Below the pieces are notes generated by a model that had not been told where the DNA came from, searched no databases, and was given only the letters and a program-made list of their open reading frames with translations. Below are positions 43,473 to 52,700 of a stretch of 64,000 nucleotides of DNA, piece after piece. How positions within the stretch are numbered: position 1 is the first letter of the stretch; every line of letters begins with the position of its first letter. The DNA is taken from NCBI RefSeq assembly GCF_001679645.1, contig NZ_LRUN01000041.1, forward strand, positions 1 to 64,000. Direction: 5' to 3'. The position numbers were made by a program, and so were the translations under genes. Source of the DNA: Pseudomonas bananamidigenes (GTDB taxonomy: Bacteria; Pseudomonadota; Gammaproteobacteria; Pseudomonadales; Pseudomonadaceae).

Positions 43473-44792
43473 ATGTCCAAGCATGCATCCTCTGCTGCCG
43501 CTGTTCAGGGTTCCAGTTCGGCTTCGAAAAGCCGCAGCGACAAGGGAAGTCGCTATTTCCAATTGATGTTGCTGGTGCTCGCCGCCGGTGCGATCTACCC
43601 GATTCTGTACCTGCGCCAGGTCTATCAAACGACCATGCTCGAGGTGTTCCAGATCAGCCACAGCGAGCTGGGTTATCTGTACTCGATGCTCGGCACGATT
43701 TTCCTGCTCAGTTATCTGCCGAGCGGCTGGTTGGCCGACCGTATCGCGCCGCGTTTTCTGATCTTTTTCTCGCTGGTGGCGACCGGCGCGCTGGGGCTGT
43801 GGTATTCGACCGCGCCGTCGATGGCCGGGCTGATGATCATCTTCGGTTGCTGGGGGCTGACTACCGGCCTGACGTTCTGGGCCTCGGTGCTCAAGCGGGT
43901 GAAGATGATTGCCCATCACAGCGAGCAGGGCCGGTTCTTCGGCATCCTCGATGGCGGTCGCGGGCTGGTCGAAGCGCTGCTGGCAACCGTTGCCCTGGCG
44001 TTGTTCGCCTTCGCCACCGAAACCCGTGGCGAGTCGACTGCCGAAGGCTTCAGGCACGTGGTTTACCTCTACGCCTTCACCTGTATCGCCATCGGCTGCG
44101 TGCTGGTGCTGATCAAGGACCCGAAGTCGATGGAGGACACACCGGCGGTGGAGAAGGGCAAGTTCAACCTGCTCGCTGACCTGGCGACGTTGGTGAGAAT
44201 CCCCGAACTGTGGCTGGTCACCGCGATCGTGTTCTGCGGTTATCACATCTTTTGGGCTACCTACAGTTTCTCGGATTACCTGCAAGGCAGCGGCCTGACC
44301 GCCGTCATGGCCGGCACCATCACCACCATCAAACTGTGGATGCGCCCCATTGGCGGCATCGGTGGCGGTTGGCTGGGCGACAGGTTTTCGAACATCTCGG
44401 TGCTGATCGTCGCGCTGTTGCTGGCGAGTCTGGCAATCGTCGGTCTGATCGTGTTCCCGGCACTCAACAGCATGGGGCTGCTGATCGCGACCGTGATTTT
44501 CATCGGACTGATGACCTACGCGATTCGCGGTCTGTACTGGGCGATCCTCGACAGCTGCAACATTCCGCTGCGCATCACCGGACTGGCCATCGGCATCGTC
44601 TCCGTGGTCGGTTACATGCCGGATGCGTTTATCCCGTTGATCAATGGCTACCTCACTGAACATTTCCCCGGCGCCCTCGGCTACAAGCTGTATTTCGGCT
44701 ACATCGCCGCTATCGGTCTGATCGGCACTCTGGCTGCCGTGACCCTGCGTGCCCGGATCAATCGCAACGCTTCGAAAAAGACAGGTGCCTGA
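43473..44792 (+). CDS. MFS transporter
   Basis: A 439-residue transporter with 12 predicted helices after a serine-rich cytoplasmic N-terminus. Segments include SMLGTIFLLSYLPSGWLADRIAPRFLIFFSLVATGALG and MPDAFIPLINGYLTEHFPGALGYKLYFGYIAA. It resembles the YihN-like branch of MFS carriers. GAGGT lies eight bases before the ATG. It ends one base before the enolase-superfamily gene, so both share a message. It probably imports the operon's sugar-acid-like substrate. Confidence 0.9.
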   Translation: MSKHASSAAAVQGSSSASKSRSDKGSRYFQLMLLVLAAGAIYPILYLRQVYQTTMLEVFQISHSELGYLYSMLGTIFLLSYLPSGWLADRIAPRFLIFFSLVATGALGLWYSTAPSMAGLMIIFGCWGLTTGLTFWASVLKRVKMIAHHSEQGRFFGILDGGRGLVEALLATVALALFAFATETRGESTAEGFRHVVYLYAFTCIAIGCVLVLIKDPKSMEDTPAVEKGKFNLLADLATLVRIPELWLVTAIVFCGYHIFWATYSFSDYLQGSGLTAVMAGTITTIKLWMRPIGGIGGGWLGDRFSNISVLIVALLLASLAIVGLIVFPALNSMGLLIATVIFIGLMTYAIRGLYWAILDSCNIPLRITGLAIGIVSVVGYMPDAFIPLINGYLTEHFPGALGYKLYFGYIAAIGLIGTLAAVTLRARINRNASKKTGA

Positions 44793-44793
44793 G

Positions 44794-46011
44794 ATGAAAG
44801 TCGTCGCCCTTGAAACCCATATTGTCGCCGTACCGCCACCGCACATCGGCGGCATGTACTGGCTGTTCGTCAAGCTCAAGACCGACTGCGGCATTGAAGG
44901 TGTCGGTGAGATCTACGCTGCCACCTTCGGCCCGAACGCCATGCTGCCGATCATCGAAGATGTGTTCGAGCGCTACCTGCTGAATCAGGACCCGCACCAC
45001 ATCGAACGCTTCTTCCGTCAGGCCTATTCGAGCGGTTTCACCCAGCGTCCCGACCTGACCATGATGGGGGTGGTCAGCGGCCTGGAAATGGCCTGTTGGG
45101 ACATCATCGGCAAGGCCGCGAACAAGCCGGTCTACGAACTGCTCGGCGGCAAGGTTCACGAACGCCTGCGTTCCTACACCTACCTGTACCCGGTCAACAG
45201 CCGTGGCGAGTACGACTACGACGACCCGGACCTGGCCGCCGAATGCGCCGTCGACAACATGAACAAGGGCTTCACCGCCGTGAAGTTCGACCCCGCCGGC
45301 CCGTACACCGCGTACTCCGGTCACCAGATCTCGCTGCAAGTGCTGGAACGCTGCGAAACCTTCTGCCGCAAGATTCGCGAAGCGGTGGGCAATCGGTGCG
45401 ATCTGCTGTTCGGCACTCACGGGCAAATGGTGCCGTCCTCGGCGATTCGCCTGGCCAAACGTCTGGAGAAATACGATCCGCTGTGGTTCGAAGAACCGGT
45501 GCCGCCGGGCCAGGAAGACGCCATGGCGCAAGTCGCGGCCAAGACCAGCATTCCGATTGCCACCGGCGAGCGCCTGACCACCAAGTACGAATTCTTCAAG
45601 CTGTTGCAGGCTGGCGGTGCGTCGATTCTGCAGATGAACGTGGCGCGTTGCGGCGGCCTGCTCGAAGGCAAGAAGATCGCCAGCATGGCCGAAGCCTATT
45701 ACGCACAAATCGCCCCGCATCTATACAACGGGCCGATTGGTGCGGCAGCGAGTTTCCAGCTCGCGGCCTGCACGCCGAACTTTCTGATTCAGGAAAGCAT
45801 CGAGACCTGGGGCGGCTTCCACGCCGAGGTCCTGAAAAAGCCGTTGCAGTGGGAGGACGGCTACATCATCCCGTCCACCGAGCCGGGTCTGGGTGTGGAG
45901 TTGAACATGGACGTGGTGCGCAGGCATTCGCCCTATACCGGCGAACGTCTGCACCTGCAGATGGCACCGACTCCGGCTGACGTGAAAGACACATCGCCGG
46001 CCAGGGGCTGA
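44794..46011 (+). CDS. Enolase-superfamily protein, mandelate racemase/galactonate dehydratase-like
   Basis: A 405-residue enzyme of the mandelate racemase/muconate lactonizing group. The N-terminal capping domain is GGMYWLFVKLKTDCGIEGVGEIYAATFGP, and the barrel contains FTAVKFDPAG, WFEEPVPP (second metal ligand), ATGERLTTK (third) and APHLYNGPIG (histidine of the base dyad). At the usual first metal ligand, the DFHGR-type sequence is replaced by FGTHGQ. The reaction is probably dehydration or isomerisation of an acid sugar or cyclic acid. It is one base after the MFS gene and before the GMC oxidoreductase. Confidence 0.9.
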   Translation: MKVVALETHIVAVPPPHIGGMYWLFVKLKTDCGIEGVGEIYAATFGPNAMLPIIEDVFERYLLNQDPHHIERFFRQAYSSGFTQRPDLTMMGVVSGLEMACWDIIGKAANKPVYELLGGKVHERLRSYTYLYPVNSRGEYDYDDPDLAAECAVDNMNKGFTAVKFDPAGPYTAYSGHQISLQVLERCETFCRKIREAVGNRCDLLFGTHGQMVPSSAIRLAKRLEKYDPLWFEEPVPPGQEDAMAQVAAKTSIPIATGERLTTKYEFFKLLQAGGASILQMNVARCGGLLEGKKIASMAEAYYAQIAPHLYNGPIGAAASFQLAACTPNFLIQESIETWGGFHAEVLKKPLQWEDGYIIPSTEPGLGVELNMDVVRRHSPYTGERLHLQMAPTPADVKDTSPARG

Positions 46012-46038
46012 CGAGGTTTCTAACCCAACCGCAAGACC

Positions 46039-46128
46039 TGTGGGAGCGAGCTTGCTCGCGATAGCGTCAGTTCAGTCAGCATCAATGTTGAATGCGGCAC
46101 CGCAATCGCGAGCAAGCTCGCTCCCACA
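46039..46128. repeat. REPIN (paired REP sequences)
   Basis: TGTGGGAGCGAGCTTGC at 46039 and its complement at the other end (GCAAGCTCGCTCCCACA, to 46128) bound a 90-base element; each arm pairs over 24 bases. It sits between the enolase-family and GMC genes and may lower expression of the latter. Confidence 0.85.
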
Positions 46129-46185
46129 AGGATAGTGCCTGGCTGACAGGCATTCTTTGTACAACGACTTACGCGGTAACCGTGC

Positions 46186-47799
46186 ATGACATACGACTAC
46201 ATCATCGCTGGCGCAGGCGCCGCTGGCTGCGTGCTGGCCAATCGGCTCTCGGCCTCGGGCCAATACACGGTGCTGCTGCTGGAAGCGGGCGGCAAGGACA
46301 GTTCCCTCTGGTTCAAGATCCCGGTCGGCTTCGCCAAAATGTATTACAACCCGACCTTCAACTGGATGTATTACAGCCAGCCGCAGAAGCAATTGGGCAA
46401 TCGTGAAATCTACGCCCCGCGCGGCAAGGTCCAGGGTGGTTCGGGCTCGATCAACGCGATGATCTACGTGCGTGGTCAGGCTCATGATTTCAACGACTGG
46501 GCGGCCAACGGCAACGATGGCTGGGGCTTCAAGGATGTGCTGCCGTACTTCCGCAAACTGGAAAACCATCCGCTGGGCGACAGCGAATACCACGGCGGCA
46601 GCGGCCCGATCAGCATCACCCCGATGGCCGGCCAGACTCACCCGATCTGTGACGTGTTCCTCAAGGGCTGCGACGAACTCGGCTACCCACGCAGCGACGA
46701 TTTCAACGGGCCGAAATTCGAAGGTGCGGGCATCTATGACGTCAACACCCGCAACGGTCAGCGCAGCTCCAGCAGCTTCGCCCATTTGCACCCGGCATTG
46801 AGCCGACCGAACCTGACGGTCGAGCATTACGCGCTGGTTGATCGGGTACTGTTCGATGAAAGCCGGCAGCGCGCCACCGGTATTTCCATCACCCAGCATG
46901 GCGTGGTGCGCACCTTCACGGCGCGCAAGGAAGTGATCCTGTGTGCGGGCGCCGTCGATACGCCGAAGATTCTGCAGCTGTCCGGCGTGGCGGATCGTGC
47001 TCTACTGGCCAGGCATCAGATTCCGGTGGTCAGACACCTGCCGGCGGTGGGGCAGAACCTGCAGGATCACCTGTGCGTCAGCTACTACTACAAGGCCAAT
47101 ATCCCGACCCTGAACGATGAACTCGGCTCGCTGTTCGGCCAGTTCAAGCTCGGCGTGAAATACCTGCTGACCCGCAAGGGCGCACTGGCGATGAGTGTCA
47201 ATCAGGCGGGCGGTTTTTTCCGGGGCGACACGCAGCAGAGCCATCCGAACCTGCAGCTGTATTTCAACCCGCTGTCGTACCAGATTCCGAAAAACAACAA
47301 GGCCAGCCTCAAGCCCGAGCCCTATTCAGGCTTTCTGTTGTGCTTCAACCCGTGCCGCCCCACCAGTCGTGGGCACATCACGATTGCCTCGAAAAATCCC
47401 CGCGATGCAGCGTTGATCGACCCGAACTACCTGAGCACGCAAAAGGACATCGACGAGGTGATTCAGGGCAGTCGTCTGATGCGCAAAATCATGGGCGCTC
47501 CGGCACTCAAGGGCATTACGGTCGATGAAGTGTTGCCCGGACCAGCGGTGGAAACCGACGAGCAAATGCTGCAGTACTTTCGCGACAACTGCGGTTCGAT
47601 CTATCACCTGTGTGGCTCCTGCGCGATGGGGGCGGATGAGCAGACTTCGGTAGTCGACAAACGACTCAAGGTGCATGGTCTGGACGGGTTGCGGATCGTC
47701 GATGCGTCGATCTTCCCCAACGTCACGTCGGGCAACACCCATGCGGCGGTGCTGATGGTGGCGGAGAAGGGCGCGGATCTGATTCTGCAGGATGCGTAA
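46186..47799 (+). CDS. GMC-family FAD alcohol dehydrogenase (choline dehydrogenase-like)
   Basis: A 537-residue flavoprotein of the glucose-methanol-choline family. The FAD-binding motif YDYIIAGAGAAGCVLANRLS opens the protein, followed by GKVQGGSGSINAMIYVRGQAHDFNDWA (GMC signature one) and CAGAVDTPKILQLSGV (signature two). The catalytic histidine is in SIYHLCGSCAMG, and the C-terminal SGNTHAAVLMVAEKGAD is conserved. It would oxidise an alcohol to an aldehyde, feeding the aldehyde dehydrogenase upstream. No signal peptide or cytochrome partner is seen. Confidence 0.93.
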   Translation: MTYDYIIAGAGAAGCVLANRLSASGQYTVLLLEAGGKDSSLWFKIPVGFAKMYYNPTFNWMYYSQPQKQLGNREIYAPRGKVQGGSGSINAMIYVRGQAHDFNDWAANGNDGWGFKDVLPYFRKLENHPLGDSEYHGGSGPISITPMAGQTHPICDVFLKGCDELGYPRSDDFNGPKFEGAGIYDVNTRNGQRSSSSFAHLHPALSRPNLTVEHYALVDRVLFDESRQRATGISITQHGVVRTFTARKEVILCAGAVDTPKILQLSGVADRALLARHQIPVVRHLPAVGQNLQDHLCVSYYYKANIPTLNDELGSLFGQFKLGVKYLLTRKGALAMSVNQAGGFFRGDTQQSHPNLQLYFNPLSYQIPKNNKASLKPEPYSGFLLCFNPCRPTSRGHITIASKNPRDAALIDPNYLSTQKDIDEVIQGSRLMRKIMGAPALKGITVDEVLPGPAVETDEQMLQYFRDNCGSIYHLCGSCAMGADEQTSVVDKRLKVHGLDGLRIVDASIFPNVTSGNTHAAVLMVAEKGADLILQDA

Positions 47800-47850
47800 T
47801 GCGCGGTGACACTTGATCGCAGACGGTTCTCCAGCCTGCGCTAGCCTTTG

Positions 47851-47877
47851 AATGCCGGCCCTTTTCGGGCCGGCATT
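47851..47877. terminator. Hairpin after the GMC gene
   Basis: AATGCCGGCCC and GGGCCGGCATT form an 11-base stem with a five-base loop. The T-tract is weak, so this is a probable rather than certain terminator of the catabolic operon. Confidence 0.65.
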
Positions 47878-47922
47878 GCTGTTTCTGAAGGAATGTTTTT
47901 TTGATGCAAGGAGCGACCGATC

Positions 47923-48528
47923 ATGGATGATCTGGTGAAAGAGGTGATTCCTCTGTTGCAGTATCTGATCCCGGGGTTTGTCTCGACCTGGATTTTCTAC
48001 ACCCTGACGGCGTTCAAGCGGCCGGATACGTTCGGTCAGATTGTGCAGGCGTTGATTTTTACGTTTGTGATTCACGGGGCCGTTCTGGGTGTTGGTGAGG
48101 TCTGCTTGTGGGTGGGGAGGGAGGGTTTTTCTGTAGGAACGTGGGATTCCAAGGCTGAAACAGCCTGGGCGTTTTTTGCTTCGCTGGTGTTTGGGTTGCT
48201 GGCCTGTTGCCTGTCCGTCACTGGCAAGTTACATGGTTGGTTGCGTAGCAGAAACGTAACGAAACAATCTTCCTACCCTAGCCAGTGGTTCAGCGCATTT
48301 GCGAAATATGATCGCGTCATCACCCTGCATCTGGATGATGAAAGGCGCGTTCTAGGCTGGCCGGTGGAGTGGCCGCCCGAATCTTCGAATGGGCAGTTTC
48401 TGTTGCAATCTCCGTGTTGGCTCAACAGCGATGGAACCGACGTACCTTTTGGTGCTGAATTTTTATTGATAGATTCCGCGAAGGTTAAATGGGTTGAATT
48501 CAATCCGATTTCAGAGGGTTCATCATGA
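47923..48528 (+). CDS. DUF6338 family membrane protein
   Basis: A 201-residue protein with three N-terminal membrane helices (about 12-30, 38-60 and 85-105) and a cytoplasmic beta-rich domain (RVITLHLDDERRVLGWPVEWPPESSNGQFLLQSPCWLNSDGT). The LLQYLIPGFVSTWIFYTLTAFKRPDTFGQIVQALIFTFVIH stretch matches DUF6338, of unknown function. It is less GC-rich than its surroundings, a sign of transfer. Its stop overlaps the start of a 41-residue microprotein (ATGA). Similar membrane/small-protein pairs occur in accessory regions, but I assign no function. Confidence 0.8.
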   Translation: MDDLVKEVIPLLQYLIPGFVSTWIFYTLTAFKRPDTFGQIVQALIFTFVIHGAVLGVGEVCLWVGREGFSVGTWDSKAETAWAFFASLVFGLLACCLSVTGKLHGWLRSRNVTKQSSYPSQWFSAFAKYDRVITLHLDDERRVLGWPVEWPPESSNGQFLLQSPCWLNSDGTDVPFGAEFLLIDSAKVKWVEFNPISEGSS

Positions 48529-48650
48529 CCGCCAGAGCGCCACAGCCAATGCCGCCGCACATCGCGCGCCTGTTCTACGGGCCAGATGGGAAACAGTTGG
48601 AAAAACCACTGATCAAGGGACCAAAGGCACCTCCACCGCTGAAGCGTTAG
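48525..48650 (+). CDS. 41-residue proline-rich microprotein
   Basis: A 41-residue basic, proline-rich protein (TARAPQPMPPHIARLFYGPDGKQLEKPLIKG, ending PPPLKR). Its ATG overlaps the DUF6338 stop by four bases, so translation is probably coupled. It has no hydrophobic helix. The tight link suggests that it works with, or regulates, the membrane protein. I do not recognise the sequence. Confidence 0.6.
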   Translation: MTARAPQPMPPHIARLFYGPDGKQLEKPLIKGPKAPPPLKR

Positions 48651-48713
48651 TCAATGCAAGGGGGCGATCAACCGCCCCCGGCTTTGCGCTCACCCGAACA
48701 TCGGTATAACCAC

Positions 48714-49598
48714 TCAGAGCGTCTGCACCAACCAATCCCGAAAGGCCTTCAACGATGCCAACGATTCATTGCGCGCCGGGTACACCAGGTAATAGCTGCG
48801 CCGACTGCTGATCGGCTCCCCCAGTTGCAGCAGCTCACCGTTGTGCAATTCATCCTCCACCAGAATTCTCGGCACCAGCCCGATGCCGATATTGGCGCGC
48901 ACGGCCTGGATCAGGTGCGAGGTCATTTCAAAACTCGGGCCCATACGCATGCTGCGATGAGGCAGGGCGTGATGGCTGAACCATTCACTCCACGCCTGGG
49001 CATTGCTGCTGACGTTGAGCAGCAGTTGCCCGGCGATATCCTGGTCGGCCGCGCGACGTTCGGTGTCGGACAGCTGCGAACTGGCAATCACCACCAGTTC
49101 TTCGGTGTGCAGGCGATGGGCGGTCAGCCCCGGCCAGTCACCGCCGCCAACACAAATCGCCGCGTCGATTTCACTGGTGTCGAAGTCGATGGCTTCGATG
49201 CGTGAATGCAGGTGCACGGTCATGCCCGGGTGCGCGGTGTAGAAGTCTTTCAAACGCGGCAGCAGCCATTTCGAACCGAAGGTCGGCAGTGTCGCCAGTC
49301 GCAGGCTGTGAATGCCCGAGCCGAACGCCATGGCCTGCAGGGTGGCGCTGCGGATCTGGCCGAGGGCTTCGGACAGTTCGCGCTGGTACAGGCGTCCGAC
49401 GTCGGTCAGGATCACCCGCCGGCCTTCACGGCTGAACAGGCGCATGCCGAGCATCTTTTCCAGAATCTGCACCTGACGGCTGACCGCACTCTGGGTCAGC
49501 GACAGTTCGTGGGCGGCGCGGGTGTAGCTTTCATGGCGTGCGGCGGCTTCAAACGCCAGCAGCAACGACATCGAGGGAGTGAGGGTTCGTGGATTCAT
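48714..49598 (-). CDS. LysR-type transcriptional regulator, GcvA-like
   Basis: A 294-residue LysR protein with the HTH SLLLAFEAAARHESYTRAAHELSLTQSAVSRQVQILEKMLGMRLF and effector-domain segment LPTFGSKWLLPRLKDFYTAHPGMTVHLHSR. It is divergent from the ydiJ gene, so it may control it. A C-terminal stretch (RNESLASLKAFRDWLVQTL) ends the protein as expected. No binding site is obvious in the 160-base gap. Confidence 0.93.
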   Translation of the reverse strand: MNPRTLTPSMSLLLAFEAAARHESYTRAAHELSLTQSAVSRQVQILEKMLGMRLFSREGRRVILTDVGRLYQRELSEALGQIRSATLQAMAFGSGIHSLRLATLPTFGSKWLLPRLKDFYTAHPGMTVHLHSRIEAIDFDTSEIDAAICVGGGDWPGLTAHRLHTEELVVIASSQLSDTERRAADQDIAGQLLLNVSSNAQAWSEWFSHHALPHRSMRMGPSFEMTSHLIQAVRANIGIGLVPRILVEDELHNGELLQLGEPISSRRSYYLVYPARNESLASLKAFRDWLVQTL

Positions 49599-49757
49599 TC
49601 GTTTTAGTCATGGATTGCGGGTCGATTTTACGGTTGTCCCGGCATCGCTCTGCAATGAACATAAGGTCTATGAGATGGCGGGAGCGTGACGCAATCATTC
49701 GTTGCGCACAACTGTTCACCGCCACACGGCCCGTTTTTGACCGAGATTGCACGCCCG

Positions 49758-52700
49758 ATGATTGCCCAGCTGTCGCCTTCCACCGCGTTGAACACCGATT
49801 ACCAACAGTTTCTCAAAGCCCTTGAAACCAATGGCTTTCGCGGCGAAATCAGCGCCGACTATGCCAGCCGCGTGGTGCTGGCCACTGACAACTCCATTTA
49901 TCAGCGTTTGCCGCAAGCGGCGGTATTCCCGCGCGACGCCGACGACGTGGCGCTGCTGGCGCGTCTGATTGCCGAGCCGGCTTACCGGACAGTGGTGATT
50001 ACACCTCGCGGCGGTGGCACTGGTACCAATGGCCAGTCGCTGACTGACGGCATCGTCGTGGATCTGTCACGACATATGAACCGTATCCTCGAAATCAACG
50101 TTGAGCAGCGTTGGGTGCGGGTGCAGGCCGGTGTGGTGAAGGATCAACTCAACGCCGCCCTGAAATCCGCCGGGCTGTTTTTCGCCCCGGAACTGTCGAC
50201 GTCGAACCGCGCCACCGTTGGCGGCATGATCAACACCGATGCCAGCGGCCAGGGCAGTTGCACCTACGGCAAGACCCGCGACCATGTGCTGGAGCTGCAC
50301 ATGATTTTGCGCGGTGGCGAGCGCTTGCACGGTCGTCCACTGGAAGAAAGTGAACTGGCAGCGGAATGCGCCCGCGAGGGCCGGGCCGGCGAGGTGTACC
50401 GCTGTGCGCGGCAGATCATCGATGAGCAGGGCGAGTTGATCCGGGAAACCTTCCCCGACCTCAACCGCTGCCTGACCGGCTACGACCTGGCGCACCTGCG
50501 TGAGGCCGACAACCGTTTCAACCTCAACAGCGTGCTGTGCGGCGCTGAAGGTTCGCTGGGGTTTGTGGTCGAGGCCAAGCTCAATGTGCTGCCGATCCCC
50601 AGGCACACGATGCTGGTGAACATCCGCTACAGCGGCTTCATGGATGCCCTGCGTGACGCCCGCGCATTGATGGCGCTCAAGCCGCTGTCGATCGAGACCG
50701 TGGACTCCAAAGTGCTGTTGCTGGCGATGCAGGACATCGTCTGGCACGGCGTTGCCGAGTATTTCCCGGAAAGCGCCGAGAGGCCGACGCTGGGGATCAA
50801 CCTGGTGGAGTTCTGCGGCGACGATCCCGAGGAGCTGCAAGGCCGGGTCGAGGCTTTCGTTCAGCATTTGGGCAACGATGCGACAGTCGAGCGACTGGGC
50901 CACACGCTTGCTGTCGGTCATGCGGCGGTGAACCGCGTTTATGGCATGCGCAAACGCGCAGTGGGGTTGCTCGGGAACGTTGCCGGTGAGGCGCGGCCAC
51001 AGCCGTTTGTCGAAGACACCGCCGTGCCGCCGCAACACCTGGCCGAGTACATCGCTGAACTTCGCGAGCTGCTCGACAGCCACAATCTGCAATACGGCAT
51101 GTTCGGCCACGTCGATGCCGGCGTGCTGCATGTACGGCCGATTCTCGACATGAAGGATCCGCAACAAGCCGCGCTGGTGCGACCGGTGTCCGATGGCGTC
51201 GCCGCACTGACCCAGCGTTATGGCGGCCTGCTGTGGGGCGAGCATGGCAAGGGCCTGCGCTCGGAATATGCCCCAGCCTTCTTCGGCGCGTTGTACCCGG
51301 CACTGCAAGCCTTGAAGGCGGCATTCGATCCCTTCAACCAGTTCAACCCCGGCAAGATCGCCACGCCTGACATCCCCGGCGCCGCGCTGCTGAAGATCGA
51401 CGAAGTGACCCTGCGCGGCGAACTCGATCGGCAGATCGACGAGAAAGTCTGGCAGGACTACGGCGCGGCCATGCACTGCAACGGCAACGGCGCCTGCTAC
51501 AACTTCGATCCCGACGATGCAATGTGCCCGTCGTGGAAAGCCACTCGCCAGCGTTCGCAGTCGCCAAAAGGCCGGGCTTCGCTGATTCGCGAATGGCTGC
51601 GATTGCAGGGCGAAGCGGGTGTCGATGTGTTGTCCGATGCCAGTCGCCGTCCGCCGTTTTTCAGCACGTTGCTGCAGCGCTGGCGCAACAGCCGTGCGCA
51701 GGAACAAGACTTCTCCCACGAGGTGTACGACGCCATGGCCGGGTGCCTGGCCTGCAAGTCCTGCGCGGGGCAGTGCCCGGTGAAGGTCAACGTGCCGGAC
51801 TTCCGTTCGCGATTCCTCGAGCTGTATCACACCCGCTACCTGCGGCCGGCGCGGGATTATCTGATCGCCTCGCTGGAGTACACGATCCCGTACATGGCGC
51901 GGATCCCGTTTCTCTACAACGGTTTGATGGGGACCTCTTTCAGCCGTCGCTTGCTTGAGCGTCTCGGCGGCATGGTCGATGTGCCACTGCTCAGCCGTTT
52001 CGATTTCCACACGGCCATGCGCCGCTGGCAGGTTCAGCCGGCGTCGGTCGAAGTGCTTTCGGCGCTGACTCAGGCGCAACGCGAGCGCAGCGTGGTGCTG
52101 GTGCAGGACGCGTTCACCCGGTATTTCGAAGCACCCATGCTGGCGGATCTGATCGAGCTGATTTCGCGACTGGGTTATCAGGTCTATCTGGCGCCGTTCA
52201 GCGCCAACGGCAAACCGCTGCATGTGCAGGGCTTCCTGTCGGCGTTCAATCGCGCGGCGTTGCGCAATGCCGGTCAACTTCGCGAACTGGCACAGGCGGG
52301 CGTGCCGCTGGTAGGGCTCGATCCGGCGATGACGCTGGTTTATCGCCAGGAATACCTCAAGGTGCCTGGCATGGTGGATTGCCCTGAAGTGGCGCTGGTG
52401 CAGGAGTGGTTGCTGAAGGTCATGCCGCAACGGACGGACTCGCGAGAGGGCGAAAGCTTCCGCCTGCTCGCGCACTGCACCGAGAAGACCAACGCGCCCG
52501 CCGCGACCCGGCAATGGGAGCAAGTGTTCGAGCGCGTCGGTCTGAAACTGACGACCCAGACCACCGGTTGCTGCGGAATGTCCGGCACCTACGGCCACGA
52601 AGCCCGCAATCGCGAAACCTCGGCGGTGATTTACGAGCAGTCCTGGGCGAAGCAGATCGAGGCGTCGGTAGAGAAGGGCGAAGCACTGGCGACCGGCTAT

